From assembly GCA_027943335.1 (NCBI GenBank), contig BSBK01006398.1, forward strand, positions 460,501 to 524,500: 64,000 nt of DNA, read 5' to 3'. This DNA is from Chamaecyparis obtusa (lineage: Eukaryota; Streptophyta; Pinopsida; Cupressales; Cupressaceae). The notes beneath the pieces were generated by a model, which had not been told where the DNA came from, ran no database searches, and was given only the letters and a program-made list of their open reading frames with translations. The position numbers were made by a program, and so were the translations under genes. Of the stretch, positions 12,375 through 24,036 are shown piece by piece (position 1 is the first letter of the stretch; each line of letters starts with the position of its first letter).

Positions 12375-13569
12375 ATATGATTAATCAAACATCCATACAA
12401 TAAAAGTGATAATTTTGACAAAGATGACTTTTCCATGACTGAATTATAAAAAACCAACTCCCTATAATATTTGTAAGATTGACTAAATTTGATAAAATTG
12501 AAATCATGTGAAAGGACTATGTTGTAATTTGCAGAACGTGAGAAGCGTTATATGGTAGTGAGAAATAGAAACCAAGACTAATAAGGTCCAACTAAAAAGA
12601 TCAAGGATCATCGTGGATTAAGAAAGTTTAGTTAATAATCCTACTCATAAGCATGGAGGACATAGACAGTGACGTCGAAGACTAGCGATGTAAAATGATA
12701 AACCAGGTTCTAAATTAATGAACAAGAGAATGTATCTAAAAATTTATGAGAAGCATGTAAAAAGCATTAAATAGATTCCTTGAAACATAGTACATTTTTT
12801 ATTTCCATTGTCAAAAATAACTTACAGATTTTAAATATAGTTCTTCATTAATCCTTCTTATCGTTATCTTATGAATTTTTTCTTATATAGGTCTATGACA
12901 TAACATATTAATATTCACAATAGAATGATTTATATGAGAAATAATTTGCACTTGAAAGTAAATTAATTTATGGTTGATACGCTTGCAAATCCTTAGAACC
13001 ATTAAAATAAATCGATAAAATTTAGTATCATAATGGTACAAAAATAATCATCTCCAAAACATTACCCTATCAAAATGAATAATAAAGACAACCATGGGTT
13101 TAGGCACCAATTTAAACAAATCTGATGTTTAATTCTCAAGATGAGCTCACAAGATACAAAGGATAACATAGAGTCATCTATAAGCATTTATATTTAAGTG
13201 TTATGTCTGCTGCTTAATCAATTATTCATCAATTTATATTAATTTAATTATTCATCAATTATTCCTCTTAACACATAAAATTGAATGTGAAAATTTATAT
13301 ACATTATATCCTTAAATATATGTATATAGGTACATACACATTTACCTATGTTAGCACGCGCACACACACACACACATGATGACTAAAAGGTTTGTGACAA
13401 GAAAATATGGATGATAGAATATACTCTAATAAACAAAATTCAAACATAAGTTGCTGACTAGACTCTCATAGGTGCAATAGAGACTTGAACTAACCATTTA
13501 TTTGAAGGGATTGAAGGTTAAATTACCAAAAATAGCTCCTTACCGATTTAAAATTGGAAGGGTAGTGCA

Positions 13570-14940
13570 TCCTCCCCCTTTAAATCTTGACTTACTCTTG
13601 GAAGCCAAAAAGGATAAAATAGAAACACATCACATGTTAGTCCTAAAATATTTTTTAACCAATATCATTGATATATCATATATTGGGTATAGATTATTTC
13701 TCATAAAAATAGTTTATTATAATGCATATATACATCTACCTCTATTCATATTTAGATATACTAAACCCAACAATAACATGATCACAAGCTTTAAATTCCA
13801 TTATAACTTCCACATAGATCAATAGAAGAAATGGTTACTCAAAAATTTAATTTCCGTAGATAGTTATAATAACGCCAAAAAATTCAATCAACATCAATTC
13901 AAAATTCACATTTCATATTAATAGAACAATACAACATTTTCTATTAGTACTCAACAAAAAGTACACTAGTTCACACAATATCACTTACTTATTCCATCAG
14001 TTCATGAACTAGTAAGCAAGGTAAACAACTTGAATGGCATAATTTTACCTTAAGGGTAGATCAAAAAATTTCCTTTACAAGTTCTTTTTATTTTCAAATT
14101 TCATAATCCGCATAGCAATCAAAACACATAAAGCATAGTGATATCTAAAAAAACATGATGACACAATTATATCTTTATAATGAAAAAATAAACATACTAG
14201 ATGTGCATCCTATACACACATGCTAGTCCACATCATTGGGATTTCACATCACAAAGCTCAGGAGTGGCCACCTCTCCAGAAAAACTCTCACTTCAAGGTT
14301 AATACTAGTCTCATCTATATTTGAAGTCCATGATCCATAATCAATTGCTCACTTGGTGACTTGATGGTGTATGGGCCTCATACACTAAGAGGCCCTCTAT
14401 ACAAGACCACATGTCCTATTCCTTGTTTGTGTAAGGTGGTTATCCTCCAAGGAATAGACACCACATATAGGTGGGTAGTGGATACTAGCTACATAAAAAC
14501 CTCACATACCCCCATCCTCAAGGGTTCCCTACATCTTCTTCCTTATATACACTCACCGAGTCTACCTCATACATCCTTGGTGAGGAATCACATCACAACA
14601 CAAGACCATCAACATTTAAAAACACAAAAGAGTGACTAGTTTAGGCACTAAATTTTATCAATAAGAGAAGATAAATTATATAGTTCAATAATAAGACATG
14701 AAAAATTCAAGAAATTTCAAAATTAAATTAAATGTAAGATAACATTCACCAGTTGTAGCTAAACCCTCATAGACAAAAAAAAAATCTTCTGGTCTTACAC
14801 ATACAAAGATAAAATCATCATAAATTGTACATTATGTCACTATGTGACTATATCTAGCCATCTCACAACGAAGGAAGAAACAATGTCTGGCTATCACAAT
14901 AGCCCATCATATGGTGCGCCCTAGACATAGTACATGAAGA
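13570..14940 (-). mobile_element. Internal region of a second old LARD-type element (copy B), truncated
   Basis: It starts at a PPT-like run (TCCTCCCCCTTTAAATC, read as GGGGGAGGA on the minus strand) and continues with CTTGACTTACTCTTGGAAG. This parallels CTCGACTTACTCCTGGAAG just inside the intact element at 53111. From about 13970 it parallels window positions 1-960 closely. It stops near 14940 at the microsatellite. The short ORFs at 13502 and 14361 are chance frames in repeat DNA. Confidence 0.7.
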
Positions 14941-14944
14941 ACTC

Positions 14945-15011
14945 TTTAAGTATACATACATATATACATACATACATGCATGCATGCATATACACTTACA
15001 TACACACATAT

Positions 15012-15044
<33 letters not shown>

Positions 15045-15264
15045 TACATACATACATATATACGTACACACACACACACACATACATACATACATACATA
15101 CATACATACATACATACATACATACATACATACATACATACATACATACATACATACATACATACATACATACATACATACATACGTATACACACACACA
15201 CATACATACATACATACATACATACATACATACATGTGTGTGTGTGTACACACACACACATATA
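14945..15264. repeat. CATA/CA microsatellite with 28-bp terminal palindrome
   Basis: CATA tetranucleotides run almost pure between about 15080 and 15185, flanked by CA-rich and TACA variants. At 15234-15261 the tract turns into a perfect palindrome of two 14-nt arms (ATGTGTGTGTGTGT and its reverse complement). All long ORFs over this tract, in several frames on both strands, are products of the repeat. Confidence 0.97.
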
Positions 15265-16031
15265 TGATGTAGCTAAGGATAGGAGGGACCTCAAATAAGT
15301 CAGTTTGATCCTTGCAACATGAGTTACACAACAAAAGAAATAAGAAATAAGAGAGAAGATTGCAAGATCAACCTTCAATTAACATGAAATCTAGTACAAT
15401 GAATCTGCAAAATGTAGTCTTACATTCTAGGCATACAGGCCAGTTATTGGAGCCTTTAGGAGATTATCTTTTTATACCATCTATTGTGAGCTTCCACTAA
15501 AATTCTTGATAAAAAACCACTACCCTAAGGATCAATTACAATAGCTTATAAAGCCTTTGCAAGCATCAAGTTGACCTGAGAAATATTACACTATCCAAGA
15601 ACAAGAAAAAGTATTACATTATAGGTAAGGACCTAAATCATAAGAATCACTCACAAATGGATGTAACATAACATGTGAACCAACAAGAAGGTTGGTCATA
15701 GGATAGGGATCATTGATATATGAGCCACGAAGTCTCTTCGATCAGAAAAATCCTTTGTGTGATCGAAAAACATAGACTGGTTATGAAACATGAAGAACAA
15801 TGAAGCCCCACCAAGAATCCAAGATATCCCAAGAATAAAGAAACCAATCAAGCTGTGAACCTAAGTGAAGGTAAAACATGATGCTATGAACACCCCAAAA
15901 AGAGTGCAACAACAACTGATCCAAACTGAAGGAACTTTGAAGGAAACTCAACAACTGCAAACTAAAGAATAAGAAATAAAATATTTTTGGTTGATGCAAG
16001 ATTGCCAAGAACCCAAGATGCTCCTACATCA
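15265..16031 (-). repeat. 3' LTR of the chromovirus
   Basis: It has perfect terminal inverted repeats, TGATGTAG at the left and CTACATCA at the right, 767 bp. It aligns with 24196-24960 with many substitutions, so the element is old. Confidence 0.9.
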
Positions 16032-16232
16032 GACACCTAGAGTTATTAGAAAAGTGAGCCTCTCACCTTTATATGGATATTTAGGAAAACCAATAAGGTT
16101 AACTTCAACTTGAGAAATCCATGAAGAGTCTTCAACTGGTCTATCTTTCCACTTTACAAGATATTCCTTATATTGTCTACCTCTGGTACTTCTGCCAATT
16201 CTGCCATCTAAAATATCCTTTATCTCATTCAA
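16029..16232 (-). pseudogene. Chromodomain at the C-terminus of pol
   Basis: A 67-residue frame contains ILDGR..RSTRGR..KEYLVKWK followed by D-S-S-W, the core of plant chromovirus chromodomains, which direct integration to chromatin. The stop codon (minus-strand TGA at 16031-16029) is formed by the first three bases of the 3' LTR. It is separated from the integrase C-terminus (16248-16583) by a short break. Confidence 0.85.
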
Positions 16233-16247
16233 ATGCTTCTTAGGACA

Positions 16248-16583
16248 TCATTGTTCATCATATGATTGAACTGGCTCATAAAGATTAGTCTCAAGATACT
16301 CATAAAAGTCTGCAACATTGAAAATAGGTGATATATCCATATCCTTGGGAAACTCCACTTCATATGCATTCCCTAAGGAAAATTTCCTTAAAATCTTACA
16401 CGGTCCAAACTTCCTCATCTTTATCTTATTGTATATTCCTATTGCGAATCTAACCTTGAAATAAACCATCACTTCATATCCTACTGACAACTCCTTATGT
16501 CTCCTTGTGATATCCTCCTTCTCCTTATACTTTTCATTTTTTTTATCCAAATGTTGCTTAACTTCATCATGCAATGATTTCAT
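16248..16583 (-). pseudogene. Integrase C-terminal region
   Basis: The frame includes a lysine/glutamate-rich helix, a Y-E-V-M-V segment, a GIYNKIKMRKFGPCKIL core and the DMDISPIFNVADFYEY stretch. Together these mark the GPY/F-type C-terminal domain of gypsy integrases. It links integrase to the chromodomain and would bind DNA. It lies between the core fragment upstream and the chromodomain downstream, with a frame break on each side. Confidence 0.85.
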
Positions 16584-16669
16584 AACCTCAATAAACTGCT
16601 CTCCTTTTGCGCTCCTCTTAACCTCTTGATTGATATCTCTTAACTTTGAAACTCATTTAGGGTTCATGC

Positions 16670-17400
16670 CTATGATATCATAAATGGTGTATTCCTTGTA
16701 CTCCTATTCACCAAATTGTTATATGCAAATTCTTCTTGTACTAAAACCAAATCCCATTTTCTAGATTTCTCTCCAACCAAATACCATAAAAAATTACCCA
16801 AAATCTTGTTTACTACCCCTGTTTGTCCATCTGTTTGTAGATGAAATGTATAACTAAAATTTAACTCAATATTCATTTTCATCAAAAGTATCCTCCAAAA
16901 GTAACCAACAAACTTCGTATCTTGATCTTAAACTATAATATTAGGTAATCCATGCAATCTTACAATTTCTCATAAAACAAATGCTACATGGACTACATAG
17001 GTAGTCTTCTTACAAGGCATGAAATCTGACATCTTAGAAAACTTATTGACAAGCACAAATATTGAATCATTGTACCTCTTTGTGTCCTCAATAACCCAAT
17101 TATAAAATCCATTGCTAATGTCTTCCCACAGTCTAGTAGGTACTTTAAGAGCTGTATACAATATAGTGTTTTGACTACTTCCTTTAGCAACTTGAAAAAC
17201 TCTACAACTTTAAACAAATTTCCTAACATCCTTATGAATCTGAGGCCAAAAATAATTCTCACTCACCAAAGATATTATCTTGCCAATATACCAAAATGTC
17301 CAATTAACCCTCCACTATGATTCTCCTTAATCAAATTATCCCTCATCGAACTCCTAGGAATACACAATTGAGATCCTCTAAATAACATACCTTCCTAAAT
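16670..17400 (-). pseudogene. Integrase zinc-binding and catalytic core, broken into several frames
   Basis: Reading minus strand, the region near 17290-17400 encodes a QLCIPR..M segment followed by the H-S-G-G-L-I-G-H zinc-binding histidines. Near 17190-17230 the usual C-x-x-C appears as C-R-V-F, so the last zinc cysteine is lost. The core follows with VPTRLWEDIS, a TLAMDF segment holding the first catalytic Asp in another frame, NDSIFVLVNKFSKM, and then FHLQTDGQTGVVN and FAYNNLVNRST at 16670-16885. Several frameshifts and stops make it non-functional. Confidence 0.85.
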
Positions 17401-17412
17401 GAAATAATCCAA

Positions 17413-18004
17413 CTATTTTCTTCGGTCAACTAAAACCGGTTCTTTGCAAGTTCTCCAAGGTTTTGCAAAATTAGGGTCATCCTCATAAAAGGTCTTTAGC
17501 TCATAAAATCCTAATACTAAAACCTTCATCTCTATTAGTAAATTCCTTCTTCTTCTCAAGGAATCAAAAACCTTATTTGACTTACCACTCCTATGTTTCA
17601 ACATAGATGTATAGCTTTGTAAGAATTTGACCCATCTCATATGTCTCTGATTGAACTTACCTTGACTGTTCAAATACTACAATTCTTGATGATTGGTATA
17701 CAATACAAATTCCTTTGGAAATACCTATAATGTGCATGAATAGATTTCTAGTTTTTGATTGTATATTTTTTTTAGCATCAACGTTTCGTATCACACTCCT
17801 TGATCCATCATCGAGATGGAAGAGTATGCTGGATAAGAAAAATGTAGGATGTAGACCAAGCCAATCTCAACAAGTATAATGTAATGTCTCCACTTCTTCA
17901 AAGCTTGAACTATGGCATAAAATTTTTGATCATAAACTGAATATCTTTTCTTTCCATCATTCAACTTATCACTGAAATAAGTAATAGGCCTACTTTCTTG
18001 AGTC
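17413..18004 (-). pseudogene. RNase H C-terminal half and RNase H-integrase linker
   Basis: The frame at 17791-18004 carries RPITYFSDKLN, YSVYDQKFYAIV and ALKKWRHY, which are RNase H motifs of gypsy pol. The frame at 17413-17673 carries RHMRWVKFLQSY, KHRSGKSNKVFDSLRRR and FYEDDPNF, the end of RNase H and the linker. The N-terminal half lies across the nested insertion at 21373-21541. The first codons of the 17791-18057 frame come from that insertion, not from pol. Confidence 0.85.
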
Positions 18005-19759
18005 TGTTGGTGTTTTTTATTGCAACCTCCTTTCCTGGGTGGGAACTTGGGAACCAAGATGTGGGAATGAGAACTTGGAACACAAACTCAACACCATCAG
18101 TAGAAAAGTGACAAGAGAACTCACATAGAACAAGGTAAAAATACCTCCTTCACTTTGAGCTCCACATCACTCAGGTAGGTAGGCCTCATCTTCACACGCA
18201 TGACTTCCTTTTGACAAACAAAAGCTTGCAGATAAATAAATATTGAATAGCTTTCAAACCCATTTAGGTAACATGTACCTCAGTGACTTTTGACCATATC
18301 TTGTGCAATATCCCACTTGCATAAAGTAACTCTTAAAACTAGAAAATACTTCTAACTCCTATCAACATGAAAGGGAAAATGTTTTCATTTATATTTTGGA
18401 TAAATGGATCCCTAAAATACCCTAGATCTCTCATAGACCAGTGCCTTATCTAGTGGGCAACAAAGTTAAATAAATCACTGTAATATAAAACTATGAATAA
18501 AGAAGACAACACAGTCTAATATGTCTAGTGCCTTACATCAAACATACACCATTGATCAAATTCTACTAAAGAATCCACCTGTGTATTCATAAATGCAATT
18601 ACATATTCAAAGAATTTAACCCTCTGCTTAGAAGAGACCCAGAAATAAATAATACATTAATCAACATCCACTGAAAGACAAGTCTGACATATCCTTGATA
18701 TCCCAAATCATACACATCTGAAGAGAAATCGTAAATCTTAGTTATTCCTTTGAAATAACTCTATTGAAGACTTACAACAGAAGATACCAAAACACCCTTG
18801 ATGCTTTAACCCATGTGATTTAGGAAGCAAAATGGAGACAACTTGATAACAATATAAAAATGTTGAAATCTCATTCATAAGACAAACTATTAAAAATCAT
18901 GTTCTTCTCTAAAACTAGAAAGGAAACAAGAACACCCTCTGTATGAAGAAAAGAGGGCAGTATTATAGAAGGGGCTACTCTTGGAACCAACTCTGAAAAA
19001 TAAAGAGAAATTGGAACCCTTTTTCACAGTATTGGAAACCCTTTTATAGAATAGGGTTGCAACAAGCTACAAAACATGGGAAAAGTTAGGGAAAAATTAG
19101 GTCTTACAACCACTTCAACCACAAGACACAACAAGAAATAAAAGTAGACAAGAAAGCCTAAAAAATCAAGAAGGATTAGATTAAATCTGATTTACAATAT
19201 TTGGGTTTCATCATCACAGGCCAACTATGGTTACAAATTCAATAGGTTTCTTGTTGTAGACAATAAATTTAATGCCAAAACCACTAATAGAAAACTTGCG
19301 TATATAGGGCATGGAAAAACTGACAACCATCAAACCCTAGCTGCCCCTCTCAAAGTATCAGTCCTCTACATTAAACTGGCATGACACTTCAAGAAACAAA
19401 TCAGATCATGATGGCTACCTTAACATCTTGTTCATCAATTCTCACATGTAACCATCCTTGGAACAAATAAATCTAATTCGGATCATTATTTATAGCTCAC
19501 TAACTCAATCCTGCAAAGAAAACCCTTTAAACAATTAAAATATCCCCGCTACAATGGTTAATCGATCAAGTTTAAAATGCAGTCGTCAATCCTTCTCTTT
19601 CCTGGAAAATTGTACAGTTCATATTAATCAACATAACAGTCAACTAGGCTTTAAAAATAACCAGCCACATCACCTCCTCGGCAACCAATCAGAATATAAT
19701 ACATTTGCAACACCTGACACGAGGACCCACCTTTTCATTGATCTTTTATTTAGATAAGA

Positions 19760-20345
19760 TCGAATGGTTGTCACAATCCCACATTCACTAACAACCTTGC
19801 ACCTTCTCTTTAAGGCTTCATGCCTATCGTTGATCTTCCCCCGAATCTGTTGGTCTTTTAACATTTTATAAACCTGTAGACCCACTTCAAAATTGAGACA
19901 TGCATCAACAAAGCGTGATCCCGGGATGAATAAACTTCTTGCAAGTCTTGATCAAGGCTTCACGCCTGTCGTTAGATCAAAACATATCTCACGGTCCACA
20001 TAAAAAGGTATTACTACCCCCAATGAAACTATCTCCTTTGTCCACATGTATTCAATTAGATGACTGTCATGATCGTGTGATGGGTAAAGGCTGGTTTCTT
20101 TTTGTTTGAGGCATTACACCTACCATAGATCCTCCTCAAAACTGATTGAGCCTTACATTGCAAAAAAACCAGGATCGCCTGACACTAACTGTCAAAATGA
20201 CCTTGACCAGGCAGTTTAACAAATGCTTTGAAGTTGGTGGTCCCACTAACAACCATGGATAGGTGGCACATAGTCATGATCCCGTGATGAATAAAACACT
20301 TGTAGCTTGAGGTTCAAGGGATAGCGACAACCATTAGATCATCTA
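19760..20345. repeat. Degenerate repeats of about 150-200 bp inside the nested insertion
   Basis: A block resembling GTCATGATCCCGTGATGAATAA, followed by a variant of CTTCACGCCTGTCGTTAGATC, recurs at about 19765, 19915, 20065 and 20272 with heavy divergence. Confidence 0.5.
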
Positions 20346-20439
20346 GATTTGACTGTAGTTTAATATTCACCTGAGCTTTTACCATAGTTCCATCATGAGA
20401 TTTAATGACCAATACAATTCTCACAATCTCAAGACATAC

Positions 20440-20910
20440 CTTTAACCCTAGTTATATTAGGAGATTTGGTGATAACTCTTATCTCCAAGTCACTGGATCT
20501 TCAAAGGTTTAGCCAATAACCTCCAGAATCATGAGATTAAGAGATCACCTGTTTTGCTAAGTTGGAAATTTTTTTGTCTTAATATCAAACATCTAGAGAT
20601 CTGGAGATGACTGTGAACTGTCAAGTCTTTCACTTTATTGTTGAATCTCCGGATTCAAATAGACTTTACCACTTCTACATGAGATTTAGAGATAACCGTC
20701 TTTCTTAAAACTTATTTCCTTTGTCGCTTGATCTATGAATGATCCTTGACTTAACTGTTACCTTGTGAGATTCATAGAAAACCACCATGACAGATCACCG
20801 AAGGTTAAGGAATCATCGTTGGACATCAGGAGATCTGGAGATAGCCTGCTTCACCAAGTTGCTAAATGAAAACAACTAACTTCTAGGACTTGGAGATTAA
20901 GAGATAAGCG
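20440..20910. repeat. Degenerate GAGAT-rich repeats inside the nested insertion
   Basis: Variants of AGGAGATCTGGAGATAGCC occur near 20460, 20590, 20690, 20827 and 20895, spaced roughly 60-140 bp apart. A further pair, CATACCGACTRRGCCYRAAAGAC, lies near 20974 and 21048. Confidence 0.5.
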
Positions 20911-21372
20911 AAAAAAGTTAAGCCCTTTACCCTTTTCACTGAATCATCAAACAACCATCAAGTTTTGCACTGCATACCGACTAGGCCTAAAAGACCTAAC
21001 ACCTTTGTCAAATTTCTCTTTTCTTACATTTGTCAAAATTAACATGACATACCGACTGAGCCCGAAAGACACAACACTTTTAAAACATTGGGACTTAGGA
21101 AAAGATAAAAGGCATCGTCAGGTTTTATACTTAGGAAATATTAAAAGGGGCCCGCTAGGAAAATTAACAAAAAGAACATGGCCCCATCCAATGATGAAAT
21201 ATAACACGTGCATCAAAGGGGAACTTAAGTGATCGAAAAAGGTAATGATCAAATAGATGTGAGGACATAGATTTAGGGTTTTCGACAAGGGAAGACCTAG
21301 GGTTTAGGCATATGAATGGAATTTTCACCTGACTTTTCACACCAAGGGCCTAAATTTTAAACAATCCTAACA

Positions 21373-21541
21373 TAGTCAACACTGCTCCAATTGCATTTTC
21401 ACTTGCATTACAGTCCACTTGAAACACTTTATTGAAATTTGGTAAAGCTAATGTAGGTTGCTTAGTTACCTTTTGTTTCAACAATTGAAAACTCTTTTGT
21501 GCTCCATGTGTCCACTTGAATTCCTTCCTGTCCCCTCCCAT
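21373..21541 (-). pseudogene. RNase H N-terminal segment
   Basis: The frame holds EFKWTHGAQKSFQLLK and then FQVDCNASENAIGAVL, the start of gypsy RNase H, with the D-x-x-A-S region that carries a catalytic Asp. It is cut by the nested insertion immediately after GAVLT. Confidence 0.85.
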
Positions 21542-21589
21542 TGTCTTAGTAGTAGGATTACAAACTAAACTAAAATTCCTAGTGAACTT

Positions 21590-22381
21590 TTAGTAGAAAC
21601 TAGCCAATCCATGAAATGCTATTCCCTCTCCAACACTTTTAGGTGTAGGCCACTCAATAATTTCTTTAACCTTCTTAGGATCCATCTTCAATCCTTCCAC
21701 TAAGAACATAAAACTCAAGTACACTATCTCCTCTTCTATGAAAGAATACTTTTTTATGTTTATCAACAACTTCTCTTCCCTCAATCTATGAAAAACTTGT
21801 ATCAGATGTAACAAATGATCCTCCCTACTTTTACTAAAAATCTAGATGTGATTAAGGTAAAAAATTACAAACTTACCCAATAATTTCTTCAATACCTCAT
21901 TCATAAGCCTCATGAAAGTACTCATTGCATTGGTCAATTCAAAAGGTATCACCAACCACTCATACAATCCTTCATTTGTCTTGAATGCTATTTTCCATTC
22001 ATCACCTTCTCTGATTCTAATATGATGATAACCACTCTTCAAATAAACCTTTGTGAAATACTTCACTCCACTCAAACAATCCATTATATCATCCATCCTA
22101 GGTAAAGGAAATCTATACTTTATTGTGATTCTATTAATAGCTCTAGAATCAGTACACATCCTCCATTCCCTATTTTTCTTCAGTGCTAGTACAATAGGTA
22201 CTAGACAAGGACTCAAGATTCCTCTAAACAGACCTTTCCTCAACAATTTTTGCACTTGCCTATTCAATTCTTCATTCTCTATAGATGTCATCTGATGTGC
22301 TACTTTATTAGGGAAACTAGCTCTAGGAATCAGATCCATACAATGACTAATAATCCTCATAGGTGGAAATCCATCAGGCAC
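21590..22381 (-). pseudogene. Ty3/gypsy reverse transcriptase, catalytically dead
   Basis: The frame at 21842-22381 contains the palm and fingers: LLRKGLFRGILSPC, VLALKKNREWRMCTDSRAIN, YRFPLPRMDDIMD and a D-to-V-Y-L change in the usual KxDLxSGYH motif (here TKVYLKSGYHHIRI). The YxDD active site reads FYLNHI, so both metal-binding aspartates are lost. The thumb follows in a separate frame (21590-21814) with EEKLLINIKKYSF and KEIIEWPTPKS. The enzyme would copy element RNA into DNA; this copy cannot. Confidence 0.92.
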
Positions 22382-22462
22382 ATTATCTAAGATTATGTCT
22401 CCATACTTTGTTAGTAACTATTTTATTTCATCAAGTTTTTCTTCTTCTGAATTCAAGCTAGA

Positions 22463-22905
22463 CTACATACGAATCAAAGCACAACACATATAATCATTCT
22501 TTAATCCATCCAAGAATTTCCTTCCTTCTACCAAAAAAACTCTAACAATGGTACAAATATCACTCTTAGAACTCTCTACTAAAGGTAGCAATACTTGTCT
22601 TTTCCCATTTGCAAAGATGGTGCACCTATTCCTTCTACCATTATCTAATGATTTTCTATCATACTGCCATGGTCTACTCATCAATATATGACACACATCC
22701 ATATGCATAATATCACAAAGAACTTCATCCCGATAAGATCCTATTTTCATTTTAACTAAACATTTCTCACTTACCAATATATTATGATTATTCTTTATCC
22801 ACACAATTTGATAAGGGTTAAGATGCTTCAACCTCTGTAACTGCAACTTCTTCACCAACTCCTCCAAAGGTTAGTTATCTGAACTCCCACTGTCAATGAT
22901 CATTT
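22463..22905 (-). pseudogene. Aspartic protease region of gag-pol
   Basis: The catalytic D-S-G is encoded at 22887-22895 (context MIIDSGSSDN). An in-frame stop lies at 22872-22874. The downstream frame 22463-22867 carries LKHLNPYQIVWI, IGSYRDEVLCDI and MDVCHILMSRPWQYDR, the retropepsin C-terminal half and the linker to RT. The protease would mature the polyprotein. The triad survives but the frame is broken. Confidence 0.85.
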
Positions 22906-23112
22906 TGCAACATTTTCTTACAACTTTGCATCTGGTCATGAACAAAATTTTTCTCAACAACTATACTCATGATCCGTATCCTCATGACATAGGACTCTCC
23001 TCAACATATGTGCTTCTCCATTGTCAAGTTTATTCAAATATTCGGTAGATTCCTCCTCTTCATAAGTAGATCTTCCTTTTATCTTAGTCGTGTTGTTTTA
23101 ATTTCCTTGGGT

Positions 23113-23154
23113 ACATTGAAGGGCTGGGTGTCTTTCGCCTCCACATTCAAAACA
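23113..23154 (-). pseudogene. CCHC zinc knuckle of gag
   Basis: The 14-residue CFECGGERHPALQC fits C-x2-C-x4-H-x4-C, the nucleocapsid RNA-binding knuckle. It lies between the capsid fragment (23674-24036) and the protease. The coding between these pieces (about 23160-23670) is broken by stops. Confidence 0.9.
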
Positions 23155-23673
23155 AGTTCCTCTAAATGCTCTTCTACTTGATCCTCCTTCTCTATGGAAA
23201 GTTATGTCATCTCTTCAGTATGAACTTTCTTCCTTAACTTCTTCTTTTCCTTTTCCTAGATTTGAATAAGATCTTCCTCCTCTTGCAAATGTTCTTCCCC
23301 TTTAAAATATTCAACATCTTCCTCTTTGTTTTTTTGTCTTACCTTTTGTTCAATTTTTCTTCTGCATTTAGGGCATATTTGTAAGCCTCTTCTATATTAT
23401 GCAATTTAACCAAGATGATTTTATCCTAAATTGAAACCTTTAAACCATTAAAGTATCTAGCTACTCTCGCCAGCTCATCATCTATATGACTAGACCTAAT
23501 ATCCAAATTGTAAAAATCTTCGGTGTAATCCTTCACACTAAGATCCTTTTTCTTAAGGTTTAGCAATTTCCTAAACAAACTTGATAATCAACATGCAAGA
23601 ACTTGGCCTTAAATTTGTTCACCATTTGATCCCAAGATTTTATTTTTTCCTTGCCTCTTATTTGTCTATTGGT

Positions 23674-24036
23674 CTACAAATATTCTAACCATAAGGATGT
23701 ATGTCCCTTCAACTTTGTGCAAACATACTTCACCTTATTAGCTTCATCAATGCCTTCATAGTTAAAGTATTTCTCCAAATTAGTGATCCAATCAAGAAAT
23801 TCATCTGAATTCAACTTTCTATCATAATTAGGTGGATTGAAATGTAGTCTAGAATTAACCCTAGTTAGGGCTCTCAAGAATCTATCATCTCTTTGATCAA
23901 GTTTAGGTTGCTCTTCACCTTCTTCAACGAATTCCTCAACTCCTTCTTCATCACTTACATCTTCAATATGCTGACCTCTTCTCTGGGATATTTCAAAATT
24001 TTCCAATCTAGCTTCAATTTGTCTTAACATCTCCAA
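23674..24036 (-). pseudogene. Gag capsid N-terminal fragment
   Basis: The 120-residue frame begins with MEMLRQIEARLENFE, has an acidic stretch, then FNPPNYDRKLNSDEFLDWI, NLEKYFNYEGIDE and VKYVCTKLKGHTSLWLEYL. These match the retrotrans_gag capsid domain of plant gypsy elements. It is followed by frame breaks. The 5' LTR begins about 160 bp upstream of the start. Confidence 0.88.

Larger units (their letters stand above)
6455..13569 (-). repeat. Very long LTR of the old LARD-type family
   Basis: The left edge, TGTAATGCCTCGAC, abuts the PBS of copy A. The right edge, GGGTAGTGCA, abuts a C-rich run at 13570 that reads as a polypurine tract on the minus strand. The span is 7115 bp, or about 5.8 kb once the nested solo LTR at 11087-12374 and its duplication are removed. 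It is very AT-rich and non-coding. The LTR sequence itself is not obviously similar to the 4659-bp LTR at 48437, although the internal regions are related. Other unseen insertions could inflate the length, and the two edges could come from different elements. Confidence 0.55.
18005..21372 (-). mobile_element. 3368-bp TG...CA insertion inside RNase H (solo-LTR-like)
   Basis: The insertion runs from TGTTGGTGTTTT to AATCCTAACA on the plus strand. It splits a contiguous RNase H reading: GAVLT on the right is followed by QESRPITYF on the left. Flanking 5-mers are GAGTC (18000-18004) and TAGTC (21373-21377), a target duplication with one mismatch. I saw no PBS, PPT or coding domain, so a large solo LTR or a non-autonomous element is most likely. 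Orientation is not certain. The inside contains two zones of degenerate short-period repeats. Confidence 0.75.

Noticed and set aside
14863..15378. Long ORFs of Cys-Met-Tyr or His-Thr-Tyr repeats
   Set aside because: They are translations of the CATA/CA microsatellite in several frames and on both strands.
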